A stretch of 64,000 bases of DNA from Sphingomonas horti (GTDB lineage: Bacteria > Pseudomonadota > Alphaproteobacteria > Sphingomonadales > Sphingomonadaceae). Shown in pieces: positions 16,548 to 24,538 of the stretch. The position numbers and the translations under genes are program-made. The notes beneath the pieces are model-generated. The model saw only the letters and a program-made list of their open reading frames with translations, had not been told where the DNA came from and did not search any database. The stretch covers positions 186,001 to 250,000 of the forward strand of contig NZ_WQMS01000006.1 of the NCBI RefSeq assembly GCF_009753715.1. Direction: 5' to 3'. Positions within the stretch are counted from its first letter, which is position 1, and each line of letters opens with the position of its first letter.

Positions 16548-17069
16548 ATGTCCCTCAAGGAATTCGCGGACACGCTTCCCGATTTCGCCAAGGATCTGCG
16601 GCTGAACGTCAGTTCGATCCTCAACGACCAATTGCTGGGCGACCAGCGCAAATACGGGCTGCTGCTCGCGACCGCGCACGGCACCGGCTATCGCCCGCTG
16701 GTGGCGGCGGCGGAAGCCGAGGTCGAGGGAAAGCTGAGCGCGGAGGCTGCGAACGCGGCGCGCGCCGCGGCGGCGATCATGGCGATGAACAACGTTTATT
16801 ATCGCTTCACCCACCTCGCCTCGAACCCGGAATACCGGACCATGCCAGCCAAGCTGCGCATGAACGTGATCGGCAACCCGGGGATCGACAAGGCCGACTT
16901 CGAGCTGTTCAGCCTCGCCGTCTCTGCCCAGAACGGCTGCGGCATGTGCATCGACAGCCATGAGAAAGTGCTGAAGCAGCACGGCGTGAACGCAGAGACC
17001 ATCCAGGCCGGCGCGCGCATCGGCGCGGTCATGACTGCGGTCGCGACGGTGCATAGCGCACTGAACTGA
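16548..17069 (+). CDS. ahpD: Alkyl hydroperoxide reductase AhpD
   Basis: 173 residues, close to the 177 of the mycobacterial protein and alignable from its first residues (MSLKEFADTLPDFAKDLRLNVSSI). NGCGMCIDSHE gives the redox pair Cys131/Cys134 and the proton-relay His138. AhpD transfers electrons to AhpC from the lipoamide system. ATG 16548 is preferred over GTG 16530 because GGAG lies nine bases before it and the N-terminus then matches the family. Confidence 0.94.
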   Translation: MSLKEFADTLPDFAKDLRLNVSSILNDQLLGDQRKYGLLLATAHGTGYRPLVAAAEAEVEGKLSAEAANAARAAAAIMAMNNVYYRFTHLASNPEYRTMPAKLRMNVIGNPGIDKADFELFSLAVSAQNGCGMCIDSHEKVLKQHGVNAETIQAGARIGAVMTAVATVHSALN

Positions 17070-17082
17070 GCACGTCGTCACC

Positions 17083-17153
17083 CAGGGCATGAGCCGGGGC
17101 CTACCTTCTTCGCGAAGACAGGCGGGGCCCGGGCACGGGCCAGGGATGACGAA
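17083..17153. repeat. REP-like palindromic repeat between convergent ahpD and comM
   Basis: Inverted repeat bounded by GTCGTCACCC and GGATGACGAA with inner words GAGCCGGGGCCTACCTTCTT and GGCGGGGCCCGGG. Same family as 14757-14807 and 16448-16522. Placed between convergent genes, so it probably doubles as a terminator. Confidence 0.65.
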
Positions 17154-17155
17154 TC

Positions 17156-18664
17156 TCAGTTCCGCGGCGCCTGCCGTCGATAGCTGAGCGCTTCCGCCAC
17201 ATGGATGCGGCCGACCGTCTCGGCGCCCGCAAGGTCCGCGATCGTGCGTGCCACGCGCTGGATGCGGGTATAGCCGCGTGCCGACAGCCGCATCGCCTCC
17301 GCCGCCTGCGCAAGCAGCTTGCGGCCGGGTTCATCGGGCGCGGCGACCGCCTCCAGCGTCGCCCCGTCGGCCTCCGCGTTGGTCCTGATGCCGCCGCCGT
17401 TATAGCGCCGCGTCTGCACCTCGCGTGCCGCACGCACCCGCTCCGCCACTTCCGCGGAGCCTTCGCTCGGCGGCGGCAGCACCAGGTCGGCGGCGCTGAC
17501 GGCGGCGACCTCGACGTGCAGGTCGATGCGGTCGAGCAGCGGGCCGCTCACCTTGGCCTGGTAGTCGGCCGCGCAGCGCGGCGCGCGGGCGCAGGCGAGG
17601 GCAGGATCGCCGAGATGGCCGCAGCGGCACGGGTTCATCGCCGCGACCAATTGCACGCGCGCCGGGAAAGTCACGTGCGCATTGGCGCGGGCGACGCTGA
17701 CATTGCCGGCCTCGAGCGGCTGGCGCAGCGAATCGAGCACGGTGCGCTGGAATTCGGGCAACTCGTCCAGGAACAGCACGCCCAGATGGGCGAGGCTGAC
17801 TTCGCCCGGCTTGGCGCGGATGCCGCCGCCCACCAGCGCCGCCATCGATGCCGAATGATGGGGGCTGCGAAAGGGCCGGTTGCGCGAGATTCGCCCTCCC
17901 TCCAGCGCGCCCGCAACGCTCGCGACCATCGACACTTCCAGCGCTTCGCCGGCGGTCAGCTCGGGCAGGATGCCCGGCAGGCACGCCGCCATCAGCGACT
18001 TGCCCGCGCCCGGCGGGCCAACCATCAACAGATTATGCCCGCCGGCGGCCGCGATCTCCAGCGCGCGCTTGGCGGTTTCCTGCCCCTTCACCTGCGAGAG
18101 GCACGGTCCGCTGCCGGGCTCGTCCGCCAGTCCGGGCGCCGGCGCGGGCAACAGCGCCGTCCCGCGCAGGTGATTCAGCAGCGCCAGCAGGTCGGGCGCC
18201 GGGATGACCTCGACCGATCCCGCCCAGGCCGCTTCGCCGCCTTGTGCCGCCGGGCAGATCAGCCCCAGCTGCCGCTCCGACGCGTGCAGCGCCGCCAGCA
18301 GCACGCCCGGCGACGGGGCGACGCGCCCGTCCAGCCCCAGCTCGCCGACGATCAGATATTGGCTGAGCGTTTCGGCATCGACGACGCCCATCGCCGCGAG
18401 CAGGCCCAGCGCGATCGGCAGGTCGTAATGCGATCCCTCTTTCGGCAGGTCGGCGGGGGACAGGTTCACGGTGATATGCTTGGGCGGCAGCGACAGGCCC
18501 AGCGCCGCGATCGCGCTGCGCACCCGCTCGCGGCTTTCGGCGACCATCTTGTCGGGCAAGCCGACCACGACGAATTTCGGCAAGCCCGGCGTCAGCTGAA
18601 CCTGAACTTCGACGGCGCGCGCTTCCAGCCCCAGATAGGCTGCCGTCGAGACGATGGCGACCAT
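17156..18664 (-). CDS. comM: YifB/ComM-family Mg-chelatase-like AAA+ ATPase
   Basis: 502 residues. N-terminal ChlI-like domain (AIVSTAAYLGLEARAVEVQVQLTPGLPKFVVVGLPDKMVAESRERV, ITVNLSPADLPKEGSHYDLPIAL), AAA+ core with Walker A GPPGAGKS and the FRSPHHSASMAALVGGG loop, Walker B-like GVLFLDELPEF, and a cysteine cluster in NPCRCGHLGDPALACARAPRC that may bind zinc. ComM is a helicase that extends branch migration during integration of transforming DNA. Isolated gene; convergent with ahpD. Confidence 0.93.
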   Translation of the reverse strand: MVAIVSTAAYLGLEARAVEVQVQLTPGLPKFVVVGLPDKMVAESRERVRSAIAALGLSLPPKHITVNLSPADLPKEGSHYDLPIALGLLAAMGVVDAETLSQYLIVGELGLDGRVAPSPGVLLAALHASERQLGLICPAAQGGEAAWAGSVEVIPAPDLLALLNHLRGTALLPAPAPGLADEPGSGPCLSQVKGQETAKRALEIAAAGGHNLLMVGPPGAGKSLMAACLPGILPELTAGEALEVSMVASVAGALEGGRISRNRPFRSPHHSASMAALVGGGIRAKPGEVSLAHLGVLFLDELPEFQRTVLDSLRQPLEAGNVSVARANAHVTFPARVQLVAAMNPCRCGHLGDPALACARAPRCAADYQAKVSGPLLDRIDLHVEVAAVSAADLVLPPPSEGSAEVAERVRAAREVQTRRYNGGGIRTNAEADGATLEAVAAPDEPGRKLLAQAAEAMRLSARGYTRIQRVARTIADLAGAETVGRIHVAEALSYRRQAPRN

Positions 18665-18748
18665 GATTCCTCCCCCTGTTCAGTCACATAGTCACAGTCA
18701 TGACGCCATGTCGAGCCGTGGCGCTTGCGTGGGCGAGCCGGGCGTCCC

Positions 18749-19036
18749 ATGTGCTCCGCCGTGAAAGCCCCGCCCGATTCTGTCCTCCGCATCGTCTATC
18801 TGGGCCTTGGCTGGCTGCTGATCGTGCTGACGCCCATCGTCGGCGCGCTGCCGGGCCCCGGCGGCATCTTCGTGTTCGCCGGCGGCGCGGCGCTGCTGCT
18901 GAAGAATTCGAACTGGGTGAAGCGCGCCTATGTCCGGTACACGCGCCGTTACCCCAGTCACGGGCGGCTCGCGGACAAGGTATTGCGCCGCGCGCCCGCC
19001 CCCCGCGGGCGCGCTAAGCGGGAGAGATCGGATTGA
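18749..19036 (+). CDS. Small PGPGW-type membrane protein
   Basis: 95 residues with one long hydrophobic region (VLRIVYLGLGWLLIVLTPIVGALPGPGGIFVFAGGAALLLKNSNW) and a very basic tail. The Pro-Gly-Pro-Gly turn between two hydrophobic halves is the hallmark of the PGPGW transmembrane family, whose function is unknown. Start ATG 18749 is uncertain; an upstream in-frame ATG at 18725 exists. An intrinsic terminator follows 40 bp after the stop. Confidence 0.72.
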   Translation: MCSAVKAPPDSVLRIVYLGLGWLLIVLTPIVGALPGPGGIFVFAGGAALLLKNSNWVKRAYVRYTRRYPSHGRLADKVLRRAPAPRGRAKRERSD

Positions 19037-19060
19037 CTTTCGCCAGCATTGCGCATAACC
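19033..19060 (+). promoter_or_regulatory. Candidate sigma70-type promoter for the rpmH operon
   Basis: TTGACT at 19033, overlapping the stop of the preceding gene, is followed after about 17 bases by TAACCG or, shifted, CATAAC. Transcription would begin near 19067, just before the hairpin at 19076. Confidence 0.45.
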
Positions 19061-19075
19061 GCCCGGCAACGGTGC

Positions 19076-19103
19076 GGCCGCCCTTGTTTGGCGGCCCTTT
19101 TTG
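19076..19103 (+). terminator. Intrinsic terminator, possibly an rpmH leader attenuator
   Basis: GGCCGCC and GGCGGCC pair around a seven-base loop and are followed by CTTTTTG. It can end transcription from the upstream small membrane gene. If the TTGACT promoter at 19033 is real, the same hairpin forms the very 5' end of the rpmH transcript, 22 bp before the ATG. Confidence 0.75.
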
Positions 19104-19125
19104 TTCAGATTTTGAGGAATGAGCG

Positions 19126-19260
19126 ATGAAGCGCACGTTTCAGCCGAGCAACCTGGTGCGCAAGCGGCGTCACGGGTTCCGCGCGCGGATGTCGACGGTG
19201 GGCGGCCGCAAGGTGATCGCGGCGCGCCGCAGCCGCGGCCGCAAGACGCTGTCGGCCTGA
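19126..19260 (+). CDS. rpmH: Ribosomal protein bL34
   Basis: 44 residues: [20 protein letters not shown] followed by [23 protein letters not shown], a textbook bL34. GAGGA ends seven bases before ATG 19126. First gene of the conserved rpmH-rnpA-yidD-yidC-engB block. A second ATG four bases upstream (19119) opens the rnpA reading frame, so the whole rpmH gene may be nested inside a longer rnpA frame. Confidence 0.98.
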   Translation: MKRTFQPSNLVRKRRHGFRARMSTVGGRKVIAARRSRGRKTLSA

Positions 19261-19598
19261 GCAAGCTTACTCGCCGCGCGGATTTCCTCGCGGCGAACGC
19301 CGGCCGCAGGGCGCCGATGCCCGGCTTCGTTCTTCTCGTCCGCCCGCGCGGCGACGACGACCCGGCCATGCGCTACGGCATCACCGTCACCAAGAAGATC
19401 GGCGGCGCGGTCGTCCGTAACCGGATGAAGCGCCGCTTTCGCGCGCTTGCCGCCGAGCTGCTGCCGGAGCGGGGTGTGCCGGGCGCCGACCACGTGCTGA
19501 TCGGCCGTGCCGGCGGCGTGGAGCGCGATTTCTCCCTGTTGCGGGCGGAGCTGGGGAATGCGCTCGCCCGCCTGTCCCGAACGGAGGCGGCACGATGA
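19257..19598 (+). CDS. rnpA: Ribonuclease P protein component (start uncertain)
   Basis: Core protein of 113 residues beginning [24 protein letters not shown], with the RNP motif [30 protein letters not shown] that binds RNase P RNA. No ATG, GTG or TTG lies in frame between 19119 and the conserved N-terminus. Either translation starts at CTG 19257, overlapping the rpmH stop (CTGA), or at ATG 19119, which would add a 46-residue extension and nest rpmH within rnpA as in Thermus. A downstream ATG at 19318 would remove conserved sequence. The coordinates given use the CTG. Confidence 0.9.
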   Translation: MSKLTRRADFLAANAGRRAPMPGFVLLVRPRGDDDPAMRYGITVTKKIGGAVVRNRMKRRFRALAAELLPERGVPGADHVLIGRAGGVERDFSLLRAELGNALARLSRTEAAR

Positions 19599-19804
19599 AG
19601 TCCGTCCTCATCTCGGCCGCCCGTTTCTGGCAGCGTTATCCGTCCGCCATCCTGCCCCCCTCGTGTCGCTTCACGCCGTCATGTTCGGCCTATGCAATCG
19701 AGGCGGTGGAGCGCTATGGCGCCGCGCGAGGCGGGTGGCTGGCGCTGAAGCGCCTGTGCCGCTGCCACCCGTTCGGCGGCCACGGCTACGACCCGGTACC
19801 TTAG
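19595..19804 (+). CDS. yidD: Membrane protein insertion efficiency factor YidD
   Basis: 69 residues with the conserved CRFTPSCSAYAIEAVERYGAARGGWLALKRLCRCHPFGGHGYDPVP core of the YidD family. Supports YidC-dependent membrane insertion. Its ATG overlaps the rnpA stop (ATGA), and yidC follows 11 bp later. Confidence 0.96.
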   Translation: MKSVLISAARFWQRYPSAILPPSCRFTPSCSAYAIEAVERYGAARGGWLALKRLCRCHPFGGHGYDPVP

Positions 19805-19815
19805 GAGCGAGTTTC

Positions 19816-21537
19816 TTGGAAAATCAGCGCAACATGATCCTAGCGATCGTGCTTTCGGCCATCGTTCTGTTCGGCTGGAGCGCGCTGTCGAATCGCATCT
19901 TCCCCACCGCGAACCCGCCCGCGACCAAGGTCATCAATGGCAAGCAGGTGCCGGTTCCCAGCCCGACGGTCGCGCCGACCGTGGCGACGCCGAAGGCGGT
20001 CCGCAGCCGGGACGTCGTGCTGCGGGAAACGCCGCGCGTGCGCGTCGACACGCCCTCAGTTGCGGGCTCGATCAGCCTTGTTGGCGCGCGCGTCGACGAC
20101 CTGGTCCTGAAGCGCCACCGCGAGACGATCGCCAAGAACTCGCCGCCGGTGCGGCTGCTGTCGCCCGAGGGTGCGCCGGGCGCGATCTACGCGCAATTCG
20201 GCTGGTCGGGGCAAGGCATGGCGCTGCCGGGCAACGATACCGTCTGGCAGGCGGACGGGCAGCTGCTCGCACCAGGCAAGCCGGTCACGCTCAGCTGGAG
20301 CAACGGCACCGGCCAGACCTTCCGCATCAAGCTCGCGATCGACGAAAACTACATGATCACGGCCGAACAGAGCGTCGCCAACGGCGGCGCCGGCCCGGTC
20401 GCGGTGCGTCCGTTCGCGCTGGTGAAGCGCACTGGCGTATCGGCGGACCCGAGCAGCTGGACCCAGCACACCGGCCCGATCGGCGTGTTCGACGGCACCG
20501 CCAACTACAAGATCGACTTCAAGGACCTGGACAGCGCCGGCGCGCAGGGCGAGAGCTTCACCTCGACCGGCGGCTGGCTGGGCTTCACCGACAAATACTG
20601 GCTGACCGCGATCGCGCCCGCGCCGAATACGCGGATGGATGCATCCTTCCGCGCGATCGGGGACAAGCTCTATCTCGCGGCGATGACGCCCGCAGGCCAG
20701 ACGGTCGTTGCGCCCGGCAAGGCGGTCAGCACCTCCACCTATCTGTTCTCGGGCGCGAAGGAAGTATCTGTCCTCCAGCATTACGAGAACGACCTGAACA
20801 TCACCGGCTTTGACAAGGCGATCGACTGGGGCTGGTTCAGCTTCTTCGAGCGGCCGATCTTCTGGCTGCTCGACAATCTGTTCAAGGCGGTCGGCAATTT
20901 CGGTGTCGCGATCATCCTGCTGACGCTGATCGTGCGCGGGCTGATGTTCCCGATCGCGCAGCGCCAGTTCGCGTCGATGGCCGCGATGCGCGCGCTACAG
21001 CCCAAGGTGAAGGCGCTGCAGGAGCGTCACAAGGACGACAAGCCGAAGCTGCAGCAGGAAATGCTGGAGCTGTACAAGCGCGAGAAGGTCAATCCGCTCG
21101 CCGGCTGCCTGCCCATCGTGCTGCAGATCCCGGTCTTCTACGCGCTCTATAAGGTGCTGATGCTGACGATCGAGATGCGGCACCAGCCGTTCGTGCTGTG
21201 GATCAAGGACCTGTCCGCGCCCGATCCGCTGACGCCGGTCAACCTGTTCGGTTATCTGGACTTCACGCCGCCGCACATGCTGGCGCTGGGCGTGCTGCCG
21301 ATCCTGCTCGGCATCACCATGTACATCCAGTTCAAGCTCAACCCGGCCCAGATGGATCCGGTGCAGCAGCAGGTCTTCTCGATCATGCCCTGGGTGTTCA
21401 TGTTCATCATGGCGCCGTTCGCGGCCGGCCTGCAGCTCTACTGGACGGTCTCGAACCTGCTCGCGATCGCGCAGCAGAAGTGGCTGTACAGCCGTTATCC
21501 GGCGCTGAAGAACAATCCGAATACCGCGACCACATGA
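19816..21537 (+). CDS. yidC: Membrane protein insertase YidC
   Basis: 573 residues. N-terminal anchor (MENQRNMILAIVLSAIVLFGWSALS), large periplasmic beta domain, then the conserved insertase core with IDWGWFSFFERPIFWLLDNLF, LTLIVRGLMFPIAQRQFASMAAMRALQPKVKALQERHKDDKPKLQQEMLELYKREKVNPLAGCLPIVLQIPVFYALYKVL. Start is TTG 19816, with AGGAG eight bases upstream and the N-terminus typical of the family. Overlaps engB by ATGA. Confidence 0.97.
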   Translation: MENQRNMILAIVLSAIVLFGWSALSNRIFPTANPPATKVINGKQVPVPSPTVAPTVATPKAVRSRDVVLRETPRVRVDTPSVAGSISLVGARVDDLVLKRHRETIAKNSPPVRLLSPEGAPGAIYAQFGWSGQGMALPGNDTVWQADGQLLAPGKPVTLSWSNGTGQTFRIKLAIDENYMITAEQSVANGGAGPVAVRPFALVKRTGVSADPSSWTQHTGPIGVFDGTANYKIDFKDLDSAGAQGESFTSTGGWLGFTDKYWLTAIAPAPNTRMDASFRAIGDKLYLAAMTPAGQTVVAPGKAVSTSTYLFSGAKEVSVLQHYENDLNITGFDKAIDWGWFSFFERPIFWLLDNLFKAVGNFGVAIILLTLIVRGLMFPIAQRQFASMAAMRALQPKVKALQERHKDDKPKLQQEMLELYKREKVNPLAGCLPIVLQIPVFYALYKVLMLTIEMRHQPFVLWIKDLSAPDPLTPVNLFGYLDFTPPHMLALGVLPILLGITMYIQFKLNPAQMDPVQQQVFSIMPWVFMFIMAPFAAGLQLYWTVSNLLAIAQQKWLYSRYPALKNNPNTATT

Positions 21538-22166
21538 ACGACGAATTGGTCGAGCAGGCCCGGAAGCTGTTCGCGGGGCCGATCGCGTTCCTCAAGTCGG
21601 CGCCGGAGCTGAAATTCCTGCCCGATCCGGACGTGCCCGAGGTCGCGTTCGCCGGCCGCTCGAACGTCGGCAAATCGTCGCTGTTGAACGCGCTGACCGG
21701 CCGCAACGGGCTCGCGCGCACCTCGAACACGCCGGGGCGGACGCAGGAGCTCAATTTCTTCGATGTCGGCGAGCCGCTGCAGCTGCGGCTGGTCGACATG
21801 CCCGGCTACGGCTTCGCCAAGGCGCCCAAGGACCTGATGCGCCGGTGGAAGTATCTGGTGAACGATTTTCTGCGCGGGCGCGCCATGCTGAAGCGCGTGC
21901 TGGTGCTGGTCGACAGCCGCCACGGGCTGAAGGACGTCGATCGCGAGCTGATGGAAATGCTCGATAAGGCGGCCGTCTCGTACCGCCTCGTCCTCACCAA
22001 GGCCGACAAGGTGAAGGCGACCGAGCTCGCCGCGGTGCGCCAGAAAACGGCGGACGAGGCCCGCAAGCACCCCGCCGCCCATCCGGACGTGATCGCCACG
22101 TCCAGCGAAAAGGGCATGGGCATTCCGGAGCTGCGCGCCGCCGTGCTGGAAGCGGTCACCTCATAG
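21534..22166 (+). CDS. engB: Ribosome biogenesis GTPase EngB/YsxC
   Basis: 210 residues. G1 GRSNVGKSSLLNAL, G2 region TSNTPGRTQELNFF, G3 DMPGYGFAKAP, G4 TKADKV, G5-like ATSSEKGMG. Essential GTPase of large-subunit assembly. Translationally coupled to yidC, with which it is usually linked in alphaproteobacteria. Confidence 0.97.
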   Translation: MNDELVEQARKLFAGPIAFLKSAPELKFLPDPDVPEVAFAGRSNVGKSSLLNALTGRNGLARTSNTPGRTQELNFFDVGEPLQLRLVDMPGYGFAKAPKDLMRRWKYLVNDFLRGRAMLKRVLVLVDSRHGLKDVDRELMEMLDKAAVSYRLVLTKADKVKATELAAVRQKTADEARKHPAAHPDVIATSSEKGMGIPELRAAVLEAVTS

Positions 22167-22167
22167 C

Positions 22168-22251
22168 CGTCATTGCGAGCGGAGCGAAGCAATCTAGTGG
22201 GCCCCGGCCTCGGACTGGATTGGTTCGTCGCTGCGCTCCTCGCAATGACGG
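22168..22251. repeat. Palindromic repeat, TCATTGCGAG...GAAGCAATC family
   Basis: CGTCATTGCGAGCGGAGCGA at the left is mirrored by an arm ending CTCCTCGCAATGACG at the right, with GAAGCAATCTAG inside. The same words occur in the element at 26481-26565. This is a dispersed intergenic repeat; here it fills the gap between engB and a GST gene. Confidence 0.75.
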
Positions 22252-22290
22252 GCTTGAGCCGAGGGGAAGCGAAAGGCTACGGGCGGCCGC

Positions 22291-22956
22291 ATGTTGAAGC
22301 TCTTTATCGGCAACAAGGCCTATTCCAGCTGGTCGATGCGCGGCTGGCTCGCGGTCAGGCAATCCGGCCTTCCGTTCGAGGAAGCGACCGTGCCGCTGTT
22401 CGACGAGGACTGGAATCGCAGGCGCGAGGGCGACGAATTCGCGCCGAGCCACGGCAAGGTGCCGATCCTGTGGGAAGACGAGGTGGTCGTCTGGGACTCG
22501 CTGGCGATCGTCGACTGGCTGGCGGACAAGGTCGGCCGCGACATTTTCTGGCCGGCAGATGAAGGCGCGCGGGCGATGGCGCGCTCGATGGCGGCGGAAA
22601 TGCACTCCAGCTATCCGAACCTGCGCCGCGACCTGACGATGAACGTCCGCAAGCAATTCCCGACGCGCCAGTTCCAGAGCGAGACCGTGCAGGAGATCGG
22701 GCGCATCCTCGGCCTCTGGGCGCAGGCCCGCGCGCGCTATGGCGGCACCGGCAAATATCTGTTCGGCGACTATACCGCCGCCGACATCATGTTCGCGCCG
22801 GTCGCGACGCGCTTCGTCACCTACTCGGTGCCGTTGCCGGGCTTTGCCGCGACCTATGTCGAGGCACTGTTCACGCACCCGCACATCCGCCAGTGGATCG
22901 AGGACGCGCAGGACGAGAGCTGGACGATCGAGAAATACGAGCAGCCGGTCGCCTGA
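22291..22956 (+). CDS. Glutathione S-transferase family protein
   Basis: 221 residues. Thioredoxin-like N-terminal domain starts LKLFIGNKAYSSWSMRGWLAVRQSGLPFEE with a candidate catalytic Ser, and contains the cis-Pro and GSH-binding VPILWEDEVVVWDSLAIVDWLADK. Helical C-terminal domain holds YLFGDYTAADIMFAPVATRF. Substrate unknown; YfcF-type GSTs are the nearest pattern I recognise. Weak ribosome site before ATG 22291. Confidence 0.9.
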   Translation: MLKLFIGNKAYSSWSMRGWLAVRQSGLPFEEATVPLFDEDWNRRREGDEFAPSHGKVPILWEDEVVVWDSLAIVDWLADKVGRDIFWPADEGARAMARSMAAEMHSSYPNLRRDLTMNVRKQFPTRQFQSETVQEIGRILGLWAQARARYGGTGKYLFGDYTAADIMFAPVATRFVTYSVPLPGFAATYVEALFTHPHIRQWIEDAQDESWTIEKYEQPVA

Positions 22957-23406
22957 TCAGAAGTCGCTGCCGTCCTTGCGCTTCTGGCGGCCCGCGCCGG
23001 CGAACAGGTGCATGTCGATATCGGGATAATGGCAGTCGGACAGCGCGAGCTTGCCGATCGCCAGCAGCGTGCAATCTCGCTCGCTTTCGTTGATCAGCAC
23101 ATGGCCATTGCCGTCGTTCTTGACGAAGACGGCGATGTCGCCCGCGCGCATCGGCGTGCGGCCGCTGTCGTCGACCAGGGTCGCTTCGCCGTCCAGCATC
23201 ACGACAAGCTCGTCCTCGCCCTCGTGCCAGTGGCGCTGCGATGACCAAGCGCCGGGTTTCAGCACCACATGGCTGGCGCCGAAATCGGTGAGCCCGGTCG
23301 GGCCCATCAGCTTGCGATACCAGCGCCCCTGTACCACGCCGGCATATTCGGGCGGGTAGCCGGTTGCATTGGTCTGCGGGATTTGGTCGAGGTGGAGCTT
23401 GGGCAT
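22957..23406 (-). CDS. Cupin-domain protein
   Basis: 149 residues. The cupin motif 1 region SSQRHWHEGEDELVVMLDGEATLVDDSGRTPMRAGD provides two His and one Glu as metal ligands; the second motif is GNGHVLINES. ATG 23406 is the natural start because an in-frame ATG further upstream lies inside the divergent dapE gene. A C-terminal GAGRQKRKDGSDF tail is common in small cupins that act on sugars or aromatic acids. Substrate unknown. Confidence 0.85.
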   Translation of the reverse strand: MPKLHLDQIPQTNATGYPPEYAGVVQGRWYRKLMGPTGLTDFGASHVVLKPGAWSSQRHWHEGEDELVVMLDGEATLVDDSGRTPMRAGDIAVFVKNDGNGHVLINESERDCTLLAIGKLALSDCHYPDIDMHLFAGAGRQKRKDGSDF

Positions 23407-23416
23407 GGGAGGAATG

Positions 23417-24538
23417 ATGTCGCACGCGCTGGAGCTTGCCAAGCAGCTGATCGCCTGGCCCAGCGTGACGCCGGCGCGCGGGGCCGTGTTCGAGGCGGTC
23501 GAGGCGATGCTGACCGCGCGCGGCTTCACCGTTGACCGCTTCACTGCCGGCGAGGCGCCGGACGGGCCGGTCGAGAACCTGCTCGCCTGGCGGGGGGAGG
23601 GCGGGCCGCACTTCGCCTTCGCCGGCCATCTCGACGTTGTGCCGCCGGGCGACGGCTGGTCCGCCGACCCGTTCGCGGCGGAAGTGAAAGGCGATCTGCT
23701 CTACGGCCGCGGCGCCGTCGACATGAAGGGAGCGATCGCTGCGTTCATCGCCGCGCTCGATCGGGTGGAACAGCACACCGGCACGATCAGCCTGGTCCTG
23801 ACCGGCGACGAGGAGGGGCCGGCGATCTTCGGCACCCGCGCGCTGATCGAACGCATAGCAATGCGCGGGCTGAAACCCGACCTCTGTCTCGTGGGCGAGC
23901 CGACGTCGGTCCACCGGCTGGGCGACACCATCAAGATCGGCCGGCGCGGCTCGGTCAATATCTGGATCAAGGTGCCCGGCACGCAAGGCCATGTCGCCTA
24001 TCCCGCGCTCGCCGACAATCCGATCCCGAAGCTGGTCCGCGCCCTTGCCCGCATCGACGCGGTCCACCTCGACGACGGCACCGACTGGTTCCAGCCGTCG
24101 AACATCGAGATCACCGACCTGGAGGTCGGCAACCCGGCCAGCAACGTGATCCCGGCGCGCGCCAGGGCCCGGCTCAGCATCCGCTTCAACGATCTGCACC
24201 GAGGCGACGACCTCGCCGCGCGCGTGCGCGACCTGGTGCTGGCGGAGGCGCCGGACGCGATTGTGACGCCGCGCGTTTCCGGCGAGGCGTTCCTGACCGA
24301 GCCGGGCGCCTTTTCCGGCCTGGTCGCCGCCGCGATCCGCGACCACACCGGCATCGAGCCCGAGCTGTCGACCAGCGGCGGCACGTCCGACGCGCGCTTC
24401 CTGTCGAAGCTGTGCCCGGTCGTGGAGTTCGGCCTCCCGAACGCGACGATGCACAAGCTGGACGAAGCGGTCGCCCTTGCCGACCTGGAGGGCCTGACGG
24501 CGATCTACGCGGACATCATGCGGCGCGCTTTAGGCTAG
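23417..24538 (+). CDS. dapE: Succinyl-diaminopimelate desuccinylase
   Basis: 373 residues. Zinc-binding motifs of the M20 family: GHLDVVPPGDGW, LYGRGAVDMKGAIAAF, LTGDEEGPA, VGEPTS and ELSTSGGTSDARF. Hydrolyses N-succinyl-LL-diaminopimelate in lysine and peptidoglycan precursor synthesis. GGGAGGA precedes adjacent ATGs at 23414 and 23417; the second gives the better spacing. Converges and overlaps by nine bases with the TauE-type gene. Confidence 0.94.
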   Translation: MSHALELAKQLIAWPSVTPARGAVFEAVEAMLTARGFTVDRFTAGEAPDGPVENLLAWRGEGGPHFAFAGHLDVVPPGDGWSADPFAAEVKGDLLYGRGAVDMKGAIAAFIAALDRVEQHTGTISLVLTGDEEGPAIFGTRALIERIAMRGLKPDLCLVGEPTSVHRLGDTIKIGRRGSVNIWIKVPGTQGHVAYPALADNPIPKLVRALARIDAVHLDDGTDWFQPSNIEITDLEVGNPASNVIPARARARLSIRFNDLHRGDDLAARVRDLVLAEAPDAIVTPRVSGEAFLTEPGAFSGLVAAAIRDHTGIEPELSTSGGTSDARFLSKLCPVVEFGLPNATMHKLDEAVALADLEGLTAIYADIMRRALG

